From Mesostigma viride (Eukaryota > Streptophyta > Mesostigmatophyceae > Mesostigmatales > Mesostigmataceae), in assembly GCA_009746045.1 (NCBI GenBank), contig RPFO01000348.1:1310301-1374300 (forward strand): 64,000 nt of DNA. Direction: 5' to 3'. Positions 33,290 through 60,781 of this stretch are shown here, one piece after another (the stretch's first letter is position 1; the number at the start of each line of letters is the position of its first letter). The translations under genes and the position numbers were made by a program. The notes under the pieces are model-generated. The model saw only the letters and a program-made list of their open reading frames with translations. It did no database searches and was not told the DNA's origin.

Positions 33290-33797
33290 TTATGCGAATC
33301 AGTGATACGTACCACCCTCATCGCGCGCCCCGAGCACATTCAGCTACTAGACTGCCTGGCTGGACTGTCTGGGCTTGTTGGAGGCGTGGGCGGTGGGGTT
33401 GGAGCCGTCAAAACTGAGGCGATGGTGATTGGGGCTACCAGTCGCCCGCCGCTGCCGCGTCTGCTCGACGGGACTGAGGTCCCGTTCCGTATAATCGCTT
33501 CAGACTGCTGGGGAGCATGCTCCCTGACACCGCCGACGATGTGGACACCCGCATCGGCCAGGCCTGATTGGGCCGGCCAGCAGGCTCCACTCGCTCAACA
33601 CCTTCGATGGCACTCGAAGGACCGGCCTGGGCGAGGAACGCAAGCGTGCGCTCTAATTCAAGGTCCTGGTCCTCACGTACGTGGTGCTCGCCGACTACGG
33701 CGACGAGCGAGGCATGGAGGTTCACGTACGGACAAGCTGGTCAGCCGGCTGAACGGCCCGGTATACAGGCAGGATGCTCCGACAGGTCCTGAATGAA
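33290..33797 (+). pseudogene. Reverse-transcriptase-like remnant
   Basis: The frame reads IQLLDCLAGLSGLVGGVG and then VKTEAMVIGATSRP. This resembles the stretch after the catalytic YADD motif of LINE RTs (leucine-rich helix, then N-KTE-MV-G). Further on, a different frame gives VLTYVVLADYGDERG, like the 'YG-E-W' block. The catalytic aspartates are not visible, so this is a truncated, frameshifted copy. Confidence 0.5.
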
Positions 33798-34511
33798 GTG
33801 AGACAACTATGCCTGGACGCGCATCACGCATGGCCGGCCGGTCCGTGTAGGGTTTTCCACGCATAGGTCGTTAGAGTCTTATGTCAGTATAAGCGGGTAC
33901 ATGCCCCGTATTAAGCTAGGTAGCATAGGATAGCAGTGGCCTTGTACATGCCCGCCTACTACAGGCACTATACCAGCTGAGGCCTAGCCTTTTTAGTCAT
34001 GTACATGTGTGCCTATGATGAGCCACCCTCCATGCAGATGATGCCTAGCTTTATTTAATTATGCCGTGCCCATGCAGGGAGTAACTCTCTGCTGAGACGC
34101 CATGCCCTAGCTTTTGTATAGCTATGCTGTCAGATCTTCCCCCCCATGACAGGCTCCCCCTTAGCTGGGCATAGCTTGAAGATCATGGGGCTGCAAGTGC
34201 CCTGGTGCACCTAGAGCAAGGGTCGTTTACATTCCCACCCTTGCAGGAAGTAGCTTAGAATGTATGATAGGCCATATGCCCCTTGTCTGGGCTATTAAAT
34301 TAAAATTAAATTATAAAATGCCTCCGTGGGGAGGTCATGTAGCACATATTCCATGATGGGTGGGGTGGAGGAAGCCGCGTAATCGAACTATCCTAACTCT
34401 AAGCTATCTAGAAAATCCTAACTACACTACTCATCAAAACGCCTCCGCCGCTTGGGCTATGTGCTACATATACTCCCAACGGAGTTATGTTCCTAATTAA
34501 TTAATTAATAG
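33290..34511 (+). mobile_element. LINE family A copy with RT remnant and 3' UTR
   Basis: An RT-like remnant (33,290-33,797) precedes a 3' UTR that matches those of the ORF1-only copies at 25,620 and 59,800 (shared gtacatgtgtgcctatgatg and gagccaccctcca blocks). It ends with ctcccaacggag and a TTAA tail at 34,494-34,510. This ties the RT part and the ORF1-only elements to one family. Confidence 0.65.
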
Positions 34512-36401
<1,890 letters not shown>

Positions 36402-36405
36402 TTAA

Positions 36406-37058
36406 GGGGACTCGTCACCAAAACACCAAAAAATCAATAAAAATTCAAAACTCACATTAAACCTATGCGAACAATGCCCAAATGGGTTTGGGGACCCAAA
36501 GTAGCATTTATGACGATTTGTCGTGCACTTACTTGGGGTATTACCCCCGGCATTTGGCTAAAAATAGCACAAGACGCTAAACCGTTTTTGCCACGCCACG
36601 GTCAATAGGAGCATCTGATTGACCTGCCCATACATTCCAAACAAGTTCCCCCTCTCCTCGACCGTTTGAGTTACTAACATGGTTCAGCGGGTCAGGTTTG
36701 TGAGAGTTATTAATTTTCCCGCGAAAAAAGACCGTATTTTGGCGGGAAAATTAATAACTCTCACAAACCTGCCCCGCCGACCCATGTTAGTAGCTCAAAC
36801 GGTCGAGGAGAGGGGGAACTCGTTTGGAATGTATGGGCAGGTCAAACAGATGCTCCTAATGACCGTTGGGCGGCAAGAACGGTTTAGCGTCTTGTGCTAT
36901 TTTTAGCCACATGCCAGGGGTAGTACCCCTAGTAAGTGCACGACAAATCGTCATAAATGCTACTTTGTGTCCCCAATCACTTTTGGGCACTGTTTGCATA
37001 GGTTTAATGCGAGTTTTGAATTTTTATTGATTTTTTGGTGTTTTGGTGACGAGTCCCC
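36406..37058. mobile_element. 653-bp TTAA-flanked foldback element
   Basis: TTAA is present at 36,402-36,405 and 37,059-37,062. The ends are ggggactcgtcaccaaaac and its reverse complement. The left arm (36,406 to about 36,724) pairs almost throughout with the right arm (about 36,740-37,058) around a short centre. The whole element is thus one hairpin of about 319-bp arms with scattered mismatches. No transposase is encoded; this looks like a non-autonomous, piggyBac-like MITE. Confidence 0.85.
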
Positions 37059-37349
37059 TTAATTAGCAAGAGTCAAAAGTAACTCCCAAGGTACAGGGGG
37101 GTGATTATTGATATAGGAAGTGCCACGGGAAGAGGCATTTCACGCAGCAGCACACCAGTCTCCATGTATGACTACACAAAAACAAAACGGACGAATACAA
37201 TCCGACGCTGAACGCGAGCACGACACCCCTTTCATGCCACTTGCAATGGTATAATCCCTAGGCAGCTTGATGCCAGTCTTACAGGGTACATGCTGCCCCT
37301 ATATAGTCATGTAATCTATATGATACTACCGTACGGGATGGTATAGTCA

Positions 37350-39340
37350 TCATCTCCGGCCCGCCACCGGCCCGATGCCTCCACGTTGGTACAAATCCGT
37401 GCCGCCCGAAAAGGGCCGGCGTGGCGGTTGCGAGAACATGCCAGGCCTGGGCCCGTGCCCTGCAGGCCCATCATCCCACCTGGGCAACGTTCCGGGAAGG
37501 TGCTGGACAAATGCTGGTGGCCGCACAGGCCCCATCATCCCAGGCGGGCCATTGCCAGGCGGCCTGCGATTCATCGGGCCCCGCCCAGGGTCCACATGCC
37601 GCCCCCTCGTTGATAGCTTGTTCGGGTAGAGGTGCGGAGGGGCTAGCAGAGGGGCCTGCATGTGTTGCGGTGGATGGATTTGCTGCAGGGGCATCACAAC
37701 AGCAAGCAACCGGGGTCCATGGTGCGGGCAGGTGATGGGGATATTGGACGTGTAAGCAGCGGCCTGCAGGGGATGCACCCAGCAAGCAGGGGCATACACG
37801 AGCTTTCTCATCAGAACGTTACATGATCTCCCAACGGAGGCATGTTATAATTTAATCAGAACGTTAATGATTCGATTAGCACGTAGGCTGTCATTATCAG
37901 AGCATGACTGACATCAAAACATCCATGTTAGATGAGCAACCTGTCCTTGCTAGCTTGTGTTTATACAGGTAGATGAGCATCCATGTTAGATGAGCAACCA
38001 CAAGGTATGAACCAAACTGCGCATTTTCCATGTTCTTACAAAATGGGAACGAGGGGACCATCAATGCAGACTTGACATCTGGACCAAGTGGACATTATTG
38101 GTCCAACTGGTGACCAACTGGACATTGGAAGTTCGAGCCTATCTGTTCCTACAGGGATCAGATCATACCTGCTACCAGCCACCATCAACCTGCGTGCACC
38201 ATCAGAGGGAGGACTCCCACATCCTGCCGGCTAATCCGATAGGCTCACTTCCAGTAAGTATATAGGATTATCTATAGTAATCATGGCATGTTACTCACCA
38301 GTGGGAGCCCCCGCCCGCCGTCAGGGCCCCTGGGTCCCCAGAGAGGTGCCTCGCGGAAGGGGGGTGCGCCGTCACCTGGTGCCCTGCCCCGAAAGAATTC
38401 TGGCCCCCCCCGGCCCCCTTGCATGGGGCCCCCCATGCCACGAGGGGCCCGGTCCATCCCCAACCCCATCGGCATGTCAATACCTGGGACGGGGGGGCGG
38501 ATGGGCCCCCTCTGTGGGGAACCCCCGATGAAATTGGGTCGCCATCGCCCTTGCTGCGGCCCCATGGCTTGCGGGGGAGCTGCCCTGGCGTGGAAGGGTG
38601 GGCCACCCGGCCCGCGCCCGGCCGGCGTGGGGCCAAATGCCGGCCCACCTCGATGAGGCCGCTTTGAGCCTCGCCCTGCAGTGGCTGGGGTGGCGTTGGC
38701 AGCCACGGCGGCCTGGCGACCCGAGGCCGCTCCACCTTGTTTCGATGTGCCGGTTCTGCGGGCGCGGACACGAGCCGGCACCATGCATTAGGACGGGTTA
38801 ATAGGACATAATGTTATGATGCCACAAGGGCATGATGGGTGCAATAGATAGCTGCATGTCGCAAAATTTTAGAGGAATGCACCGCCTCCCTTACCCGCTG
38901 CCTTCTTTGCCTGGACCTTTTCCTGCTGAACCAGCGTCTGTGCTTGTGGGGAGTTTGTCGTCAGGTTTCTTCTCGTCAGGCTTAAGCTCTTTACCCTGGG
39001 CTTCCTCCTCCGGTGCTTCTTGCTGCTGATCAGTTCTTTCGCGTTCTAATCGACCACGTTTGCGACGTGGAGCACCGTCTGAATCGCTATCGCTGCTATC
39101 GGAACTATTGTCGGCATTTCTCCCACGGTCAGTGCCGGGGTATGCGAGGGATGCATCGCGGAGTGATGCTATGCTCGCCCCAGCGTTAGAAATGTCCTCT
39201 GCTAAGGGCTCTAAACCTGCAGAATCAGATGCCGTTGCAGGATTTTGATCCTGTTCCCCGTATTCTTCAAAGCCAGCGCCGGCATTATCCTCGTCGCTTT
39301 CGCCACCGAGGGCGATCCAATCATCTTCCTCTTCGGTCAT
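37350..39340 (-). CDS. Acidic, Gly/Pro/Arg-rich protein, unknown function
   Basis: Three exons on the minus strand: 39340-38895, 38755-38299 and 37763-37350 (stop). GT-AG introns and phases (2, 0) join the frames exactly, giving 438 residues. The start is MTEEEDDWIALGGESDED. An acidic Ser/Asp run precedes a basic, nuclear-signal-like RRKRGRLERERT and a Lys/Glu/Pro-rich stretch. Exons 2 and 3 are low-complexity Gly/Pro/Arg/Met (for example PRGMGGPMQGGRGG). No folded domain is visible. The composition resembles RNA-processing or RNA-binding scaffold proteins, but that is inference. Intron 2 contains a LINE 3' end (37,822-37,856). Confidence 0.65.
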
Positions 39341-40140
39341 TATTTCTTACCAAAAGCTATTCCCTAAGAAAAGCGCAGGGGGGCATGATTTCCACTAAAT
39401 GCGAAACGGAAATCACGGGCTTTTATGAGTTCCGAAATGCACGCGCAAATGTTGCCTTTAGCACAAATGGTCACGAGCTAGCAATGCTTTGTGCAATGAT
39501 CGCCAGCTATGGATGCATGCAAACAATATCCCAGCCTGGACGCGCTCGCGCGCAAATTTGCAGACGGCAATCTGGATACCAATGGTACGGAAAGACACGA
39601 AGTAGGATCCATTCATCCGGCGGACACCGCCCCTGCATGCATGTGCCTTTCGCAGTTTATCGTTGCGTGTTTTGGTACTGTACTGTAATGGCGGTGCACG
39701 TGATCCCACATCTAGCGTCATAAGCTGGTTCCAACATGCATAGATTGCGAAGAGCACTTCAGAACTCAAGATGCGAAGCTGCACGCGTTCAAAATCGGTC
39801 CTTTCTGGGCTGGGTTGGAGCAGGCAAAAATCCGGAAAGCGGCAGTCGATGCCCAGATATGGGCAGGCAGGCATTGCGTTGTTGCATGGGGCAACTACTG
39901 TAGGCGCAGAGCTGGAAACGGGAAACCTGCAATGTGCTGCATGCGCAGCTAGCTTCAAGCGAGTTTGATAAGCTGGCTTCGGGTGTGGCAGTGACGCGGT
40001 GGAATGCTGCGCGCGCCGTGCTAGTTATGGCGCTAAACACGTCGATATGATCTCCAGAATTAGCGCACGCCGTTCGCTAAGTTGGCATTTTGTTTGCTGT
40101 CGATGAGAGAAGGTGCCTGGGGCTCCAGGAATGTGACGCG
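39341..40140. promoter_or_regulatory. Shared upstream region of two divergent genes
   Basis: These 800 bp separate the start codon of the minus-strand acidic protein gene (39,340) from that of the sialyltransferase-like gene (40,141). No other gene is supported here, so it should hold both promoters and 5' UTRs. I cannot point to a TATA box or defined operator. Confidence 0.5.
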
Positions 40141-53965
<13,825 letters not shown>

Positions 53966-54480
53966 GGGCAGGTTTTCGGCAGCGTTAAACTGCCAGCTAG
54001 ATGGCCTGCAAATGGAAGCAGACCATGGCTGAAGTGAGCAGTTCAGGGGATGTAGATTGTGGCGCAGTTTCATTTTTGTGCTAACCGTGCTCAAGACACA
54101 ATGTCTATAGATAGGAAACTAGATTTTCCACGTGCATGAGGATCATGCCAGCCAGCCAGTTTTGGCAGTCGATCTATAGCTGCGCTCTTATTTACTGAGC
54201 AACCAGTTCCACATTTTGATGCCTATAATGATTTCGCCCAGCAGGAATATCGATCCAAATCAAATTCTGCTGCATGTGTTCACAATGTGGTGAATATGTT
54301 GAAATTTACCCCTTGAATATGCACTCATTCAGTTTTCAATTCTATCGAAGGTTGTCTCTTTTCAAATATCGAAGCTCCGGCGCTACAATTCTCTCAGTTG
54401 GATGGTGTTGTATACCGCGAAATCTGGCCGGCCTGCGCTGGTTGTCGCCAGCCTTGGTATTGTGTACCGCGATATCATAA
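53966..54480. other. Downstream flank of the GT29 gene
   Basis: No reading frame is supportable; this is probably 3' UTR and intergenic DNA. A degenerate duplicated patch (taccgcgaaatctggccggc / taccgcgatatcataaatta) lies at 54,410-54,480. Confidence 0.45.
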
Positions 54481-54800
54481 ATTAAATTAAATTGGAACAT
54501 ATCTCCGTTGGGAGTACATGTACAGCACATATCCGGCCTGAGCTAGAGGAGGGGCATATGGCTTGTAATACATTCTGGGCTACTTCCTGCAAGGGTAGGG
54601 TGTAAACTACACATGCTCTGGCCGGTGCACGAAGTGCACCTGCACCAGCTATGTATTCCAGCAGCTAAGGTGCGGACATAGGGTGGAAGATCGTCATGGC
54701 TAAACAATGGCTAGGGCATGGCGTCTCAGCAGAGAGTAGCTCTCTGCATATAGGCAAAGCTTGGCTAAATTCTTAATCATCTGTGGGGAGTCCCATCATA
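54480..54800 (-). mobile_element. LINE family A 3' end, minus strand
   Basis: A degraded TTAA-like tail, then ctccgttgggag at 54,506, followed by the reverse complement of the family A 3' UTR (gctacttcctgcaagggtag and cagagagtagctctctgc blocks). Confidence 0.7.
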
Positions 54801-54886
54801 GGCGCACCGGCATGCGCAAAGGCGTGGGCCACATGCTAAGCTAAGCCTGACTAGTCTACAGTACTGAAAGTAAATTACTTTAGAAA

Positions 54887-55230
54887 GACGAAGCCATTGT
54901 GATATTCCTGGAGCTGCCAGGTGCGGCACTGCAGGGCGCCTACCGCCTGCCCCATCCACGGGCCAAGGCTGGGCCCCCTCCAGTGGTCCTCACCTTCAGC
55001 GACATCACAGCCCGAGTTCGGTTCCTCTCTCGCCGCAAGAAGCTGGTGGACACCTCCTGGTCGCTTGACGACGACCTGACGCCAGCCCAGCAGCAGCAAC
55101 GCCGCGATCAGTGGCCCGACTAGATCCGCCACAAGACCAACGGCCCGAGAAGCCCCAAGTGTACTGGCGGGGCGGGGACCTCTATGTCAACAAGAAACTG
55201 TGGAAGCCCCCCCGGGCTTCCCCGGGATAG
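54887..55230 (+). pseudogene. ORF1p-like C-terminal part, stop-interrupted
   Basis: It reads GAYRLPHPRAKAGPPPVVLT, then RVRFLSRRKKLVDTSWSLDD and DLTPAQQQQRRDQWPD, then a TAG at 55,121-55,123 where intact copies read -EYLRHK. Downstream sequence still encodes HKTN and YWRGGDL-like residues with a frameshift. It lacks the N-terminal half. Confidence 0.7.
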
Positions 55231-55540
55231 AGCACTCCAGCTAGTTGTCTAGATGGGGGCAGTCGATTATGGGATAGCTTAGGCATTACAGCACTTGAAA
55301 CGATATTAGCGCACAGCATTATAGTACCTTCAATTAGCTCTGGCACCTTGTGGTCATCAGCTTGCGCCCCTTAACCCAAGGCCGACCCCGGCGCGCCCGA
55401 TTGCGGCTGTGGCATGCCTTTGGCATGAAGGAGACTGGGGTTCTCTGCCCTTTCTCCTGTAGTGCACACACAGGGATTAAAAGCACTTCGGTGCTCCGTG
55501 ACTCCCCAACGGGAGCACGAGATTAATTAATTAAGGCCGA
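54887..55540 (+). mobile_element. LINE family B copy, 5'-truncated
   Basis: An ORF1 C-terminal remnant is followed by the family B 3' UTR and hairpin (gtgactccccaacgggagca at about 55,498). The TTAA tail is at 55,524-55,537. Confidence 0.75.
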
Positions 55541-55739
55541 CGTCTTGAGCCCACCTCACATTTGTAGCATAAGCTATGCGTCAGCCTACCTATGGTATTG
55601 CACTAGGGTTGTATAATTGCACCCACAGTGTTGCGCCCGGGCATGATGCACCATGCCGTGGAGAGAGCGTTCTGTGGCCTGCCCACGGCTTGCGGCAGTG
55701 AGAGAAGCTACTAGGGCCGGCCCTCCCTCCTTCTCGATG

Positions 55740-55857
55740 TGTATATAGGGTTGAAGGTTCCTTTACTCTGTATTGGCACGCACGTGACGCAGTCACGTGC
55801 TTATTAATTAATTAATTAATTAATTAATTAATTAATTAATTAATTAATTAATTAATT
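55740..55857 (+). mobile_element. Family C 3' end with (TTAA)n tail
   Basis: The block ggttgaaggttcctttactc is followed by the palindrome cacgtgacgcagtcacgtg and about 14 TTAA units (55,803-55,857). It is the plus-strand counterpart of 34,907-35,000. Confidence 0.7.
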
Positions 55858-56094
55858 GCGATATTCACGGCCGAGTTTAATTGGTGCCTGGCAAACGTGA
55901 AAGTTATGATCTCCGCCGTCAGCCATGGCTATGTCTCGTGGCTTGTGGCTCGCGGCATAGCATAGGACCACTCACGGTCATAATTTACATAACTTGTAAT
56001 TAAATAAGTTATATGCAACATATATATTTACTGTAAGTAATTATATTTTAAATATAATATATATTTACTGTCGCGACCCATATGCGGTCTAGAT

Positions 56095-56665
56095 CCCTCT
56101 CAGGCCTGCATGGTGGGCCGGCAGCGATGTTGCTGCGTGTCGTAGTTCTGTGATGTAGTTAATAGTTGTACCTTGTGCAGCTGCGCCGTGATCGATCCTT
56201 GGATGTCCGTGTCAGATCGATTACATACTTTTATTTTCTTCAGGGTTCTACTTCTTTTCGGGGTTTTCCTTATGTTACATGCCAATCTCACCTCCGTAAT
56301 TTATCATTCTCAATCAATGAATATATAGGCAGCGGCTGTCCCGTGCGCTCACTCGCAAAGTGGCTGATGTGTTATTCCGCCGCGTCCCGCGGGCCGTCAA
56401 GCTTGTCGTGACCCGAGCGGTGTAGGTCACTCCCCGGCCCGACCTGGTGGGCCGGCAGAGGTGTTGCTGCGTGTCGTAGTTTTGTGTTGTACTTAGTCAG
56501 TGTATACCTTGTGCTGCCAGGCTTGATCCTTGCATGCATGCCCGTGTCGGATGCTTATTATTGCCTTGCGTACGGTTCTTCTTTTCAGGGTTTAATTTCC
56601 TTATGTTGCATGGGCACCATTCTCACCTCCGTAATTTACCATTCTCAATGAATATAATATATATT
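56095..56665 (+). repeat. Family D dispersed repeat, two tandem copies
   Basis: Copies at about 56,098-56,335 and 56,435-56,665 share gtgggccggcag, gttgctgcgtgtcgtagtt, gggtt-ct-ctt and cacctccgtaatttaccatt, and end tcaatgaatatata. A minus-strand copy lies at 60,207-60,372. No coding sequence is seen. Confidence 0.7.
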
Positions 56666-56787
56666 AAAAAATACAATTACTTACATCAGAGGAAAGGCAC
56701 CCACGTAAAAATCATATATATTATATTCATTGGCTGCGCTCGGCAATGAAAATTCTGCAGCTCAGGCTGCAGCTTCGCCTTTGAACA

Positions 56788-59700
56788 GGTCCGGCAGGCG
56801 GCGATGACACTAGTCGTGCACTGGTGGTCGTCCAGCAACCCCCCGGGCTTAACGCCTCGCCATCTGCATCGCCTGACCCCAAGCGCACCCGCCCAGCCGA
56901 CGACACAGGAGGGTCTTCACGCCCAGAACCGAGCTTTCGGCCCCGGCCTTTCAAGGTCGCAGATTACGACTGGGCCACCATTTCTCCGACCGATGCTCTG
57001 CGCTGCATCTTCTTCGGGGATTACGCTTCGCTTTACGACCTGTGCCTCCATTTCCACTCCATCAATCGCCTCCTCGCCCCGGACGGCAGCCGCTGGGCCA
57101 ACATCTACGGGCTGTCCGGCTGCGTCCGCCCCCATCTCCAGCACGCCATCCTCAACTCCCTTCTCCAGCGCTCTGACGGCGAGATCTGGGCTCCACCCCT
57201 TTCCGTCCCCACCCTCCGCTCCATCCTCACGGAAGCCTTTCAGCAGCACGTGACCCCCCTTGCTGCCGACATAGCAGCAATCGGCGGCACGCTGACTGCT
57301 GAACTTCCTCACATTTCCACCGCCGCCGCCTCCACCTCCACGGCCATTTCCGCCTCCACTGCCGACATCAAAGCCCAGCTCCTCGACCTCGACCAACGCC
57401 TTCAAGCCACCGCCAACGCCCTTGAGAGCTTGCATGACACCGCCGGCCTCACCGCCCAGGCGGTGAAGGACATCGCCGCCCAGCCGGCGCCTGCTGGCTC
57501 GGCCGGCGATGCTCCCTCCACCTGGGCGGACTTGCTTAACTCGTCGTCTGTCCCTGGTCCTAATTTTAGGACTGAGTTCAACTCAGTCCTAATTTTAGGA
57601 CCTAATTTTGAGGTTTTGTAGAAAATTCGCCCCGGTCGGAATATTTGGCAGAAAAATTTTCTCAAAATTTATTCAAATACTACTTGAAAAGATCTTTCTT
57701 GGACATATTTTTGGGATTTTTTTGGATTTGATTTGGGCGTCTAACCGTACGGTGAAAGTACAGGTGGTAAGGGTACATTTTCACGCGAAACGTGAGTTCC
57801 GGAAATGCACGACCTAGCCATGGCGGCTTGCGCCCATGCATGCAGTTTACGTTTTCGGACGATTTTGCGGGCCAAACCCAGGAAATAGATTTTTTATGTC
57901 CTAAAGATGATACAAGTGAATTTTAACCTCGCGGGGATGCGATTTACTGGGTGTCGGCACTGTTCTTGCTGGAAAAATCTGCGATTAGGCAGGTCGACGG
58001 AATGGATTACTACAATTGATTCCCGGATCAAATCGAAGGGTTTATAGGTTTCTTTCTACCTTTTATCATGTATTGTCGTAGGTTAAGTCTAGTGGCAGTA
58101 AAGATTTGATGATTTCGACCACTCTGTCACGTCATGGTTTGTGTGCCGCAAAGTGCCACTTTTGCAGGCACCGCCTGGGCCAAGGTAACGCCAGCCGTGC
58201 CAGGTAAAGCTGGAATATCGCTGCTTCATCGTTTCTTGGTATTCTTACATGAGTTTAAGCTTGCGATGCGCTGTCAGTTTTGAGTCTTGCTGCTCTTTCT
58301 TGACCGTTGCCTGCCCCTCTCTAAAACCATCTTTTTAGATGATCTTACCAGGCATTTGCCTTACCGTAGCGTGGCTGTACAAGGTTTTAGGTGCTGAATG
58401 GGTTAAAACACTTTCATAGATGTTAGTTATTCTCTTGCTATGTTCATACTGCATGATTGTGTGGTCATGGGCTGCGTCAAGGGTACTGTCAAGCTTATAC
58501 GGGTGAGTGAAAAATCATGGTGATAAACCACTGTCATCATGTGCCAGCAGGTATCCTGGCCATGTCATGGCAAGGTAATACAGTTTTATCCATGTCCATT
58601 CTTGTAAAGAACAATTAAATGTGACTAACCTACCCATTATATCGGTGGTTATTACTTATAATACATCCCTTTGTAGCTACGTATCCATACGCATTCCCTA
58701 CATGTATGCATAGGCTTTCACACATAATAAGGTACAATATAACTGCAATATGATGATGCAAGTATGTTTTCCTATTATGCCTGAAGGGAAATGGGCTGAT
58801 TGACATGGTTTGTGGCCACGCTACTATGTAGTATGACCGCACTTACATGCTTGCAAATTGCTAGCATGGCCCAGTCCTATGTATAGGACTGGCAGTATTT
58901 GGCGTGTTTTAGGCAGTGCCAGTGGCCAAATTGAGTCCAGTTTTTTGCCACAGGTCAAGAACTATATTTTTTACATGCCTGTATTTTTTTAACATGCATA
59001 TGGAATTTATTCAATTTTTGCCACTCGTGCTTCCACACAAAAATGCAAATTCGCCGACGGTGCCATACATCCAAGGAATTTTTAGGAGTTTGGGTCAAGT
59101 TTTCACTGATGTAGTATTTTTGCCAGCAAGAGGACATCAAATACTCCATAGACCCACATCTAAGCATCTTGGATGGACCCCCCACCTAGTCACTACACAC
59201 GGTTGAAAAAGGTCAACTCAGTCCTATTATTAGGACTGAGTTGGGACAGACGACGAGTTAAGCAGCACACCACCTCCACCACCTCCACCATCTCGGCACA
59301 ACTCAAGCAACAAGCCCTCGACCTTCGCGAGGAAGCCGACATCGCCCGGCGCAGCCACAATGTCATCGTCAAGCACTTCGACCAGCAGGCAGGTGAGACC
59401 TCCACGAGCCTTCTTGAGGCATTTAAGCGCGCCATTCTTGCCCCCATGTTACTCACTGGTGAGCTGGACATGTCGGCTGTCCGCCTCCCCCGCGCGCGGG
59501 GGAAGGCTGGCCCGGCCCCCGTGCTCCTCACCTTTAAGTACATGGCGGACAAGCTGGCGTTCCTTAAATGCCGCAAGAAGCTCTCGGAGACTCGCTTCAC
59601 GCTGGACGACGACTTGACCCTGGCCCAGCAACAACGGCGACGCGAGCTATGGCCGGCCTACCTTCAGCTCCGGCAGAGCGCAAGGGGGAAGCCGGTATAC

Positions 59701-59793
59701 TGGAGGGGGGCGGTCATCCACGTTGACCACAAGCCCTGGCAGCCCCTCCTGCCACCTCAGACTAGGAATATATATACCAGTAGTGTAGATTAG
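56788..59793 (+). pseudogene. LINE ORF1p-like protein, split by insertion
   Basis: The 5' part (from about 56,788; the in-frame TGA at 56,782 indicates an N-terminal frameshift) encodes SPSASPDPKRTRPADD. It then encodes a segment with DALRCIFFGDYASLYDLCLH, a helical coiled-coil-like stretch (IKAQLLDLDQRLQATANALE) and AGLTAQAVKDIAAQPAPAG. After the insertion come LREEADIARRSHNVIVKHF, VRLPRARGKAGPAPVLLTF, TLDDDLTLAQQQRRRELWPA and KPVYWRGAVIHVDHKPW. The TTAA at the insertion is in phase on both sides (ADLL|KQHT), so the frame was continuous before insertion. Motif order fits L1-type ORF1 RNA chaperones (coiled coil, RRM, C-terminal domain). It is the best-preserved copy in the window. Confidence 0.75.
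57540..59257. mobile_element. 1,718-bp TTAA-flanked element with 15-bp TIRs
   Basis: TTAA duplications lie at 57,536-57,539 and 59,258-59,261. The perfect 15-bp terminal inverted repeat is ctcgtcgtctgtccc (57,540-57,554) and its complement (59,243-59,257). Just inside lie quasi-palindromic blocks with 'gtcctaattttaggac' and 'actgagtt' (57,558-57,602) and a matching block at 59,213-59,240. The interior is AT-rich and encodes no protein longer than about 100 residues. It is a non-autonomous, piggyBac-like element. Confidence 0.85.
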
Positions 59794-60206
59794 TAAGGCT
59801 TAGCCTAGCATGTGGCCCACGCGCATGTGCGCCCATAATGGCCCCCATGGATGATGCCTTCAACATTTAGCCATGCTTTGTCTATAATGGGACCCCCATG
59901 GATGTTGCATTAAGAACTTAGCCATGCTATGCCATGCAGAGAGATGCTCTCTGTCGAGAAGCCATGCCCTAGCCCTTGCATAGCCATGATGATCTTCCTC
60001 CCCCGTGCCAGGATCCCCTTAGCTGGGTTGAACCTGAGACAGCATGGTGGTGCCGGTGCCCTTGCGGCACCTAGAGCAAGTGTTGCTTACATTCCCACCC
60101 TTGCATGAAGTAGCCTAGGATGTATTTAAAGCCATATGCCCCTTCTCAGGGATATGTGCTACATTGACTCCCAACGGAGTGATGTTGATAATTAATTAAT
60201 TAATAT

Positions 60207-60372
60207 TCATTCAGAATGATAAATTACGGAGGTGAGATTGGCATGCATGCAACATAAGGAAAACCCAGAAAAGAAGAAGAACCCTAAAGAAAAAAATAGT
60301 AATCTGACACGGGCATGCAAGGATCACGCCAGCTGCACAAGGTACAACTAACTACATCATGTCACGCAGCAA
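60207..60372 (-). repeat. Family D dispersed repeat, minus copy
   Basis: It begins attcattcagaatgataaat and runs to gcagcaacatcgctgccggc, the reverse complement of the repeats at 56,098-56,335. It abuts the TTAA tail of the LINE copy to its left. Confidence 0.7.
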
Positions 60373-60781
60373 CATCGCTGCCGGCACATGCACCTGAGGC
60401 CTGGAAGGGATCGAGACCACATGGGTTGCGACCAAGTCGACCCGGGTGCGGCAGAATAACACATATCAGCCGGCCGGCCACGGTGCGAGTGAGGGCGAGT
60501 GACAGGCGCTGCCGCCATGCAATACGAGGACCATGTTGTGCGTGCAGACCACCGGCACGGGGCGGTCTGACCTTCGAGGTTGAGGAGGCGGTCTTCACGG
60601 CGCTGGCAGCGGCTCGTGGAAAAACTCCGCCGTCTTGGGGCCCATGGCCCCGAACTCCTCAAGGACAAAGAGGATGACCCGGTGGGGCCCCACATTGCCG
60701 TAGGAGGCAAACTCAGTGTCGCGCTAGCTCAGCCACAGCCGCAGCAGGCTGCGCCGGCATCCACCGACAGCCGCCCGTCTG

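Larger units (their letters stand above)
56740..60206 (+). mobile_element. LINE family A ORF1-only copy containing a TTAA element
   Basis: ORF1 sequence (about 56,740-57,535 and 59,258-59,793) is interrupted by the insertion at 57,540-59,257. The family A 3' UTR, ctcccaacggag (60,169) and TTAA tail (60,188-60,203) follow. There is no RT between ORF1 and the 3' UTR. Confidence 0.8.

Noticed and set aside
38281..38801. Plus-strand frames over the Gly/Pro-rich region
   Set aside because: The minus strand gives a three-exon model with matching splice phases; the plus frames have no splice or domain support.
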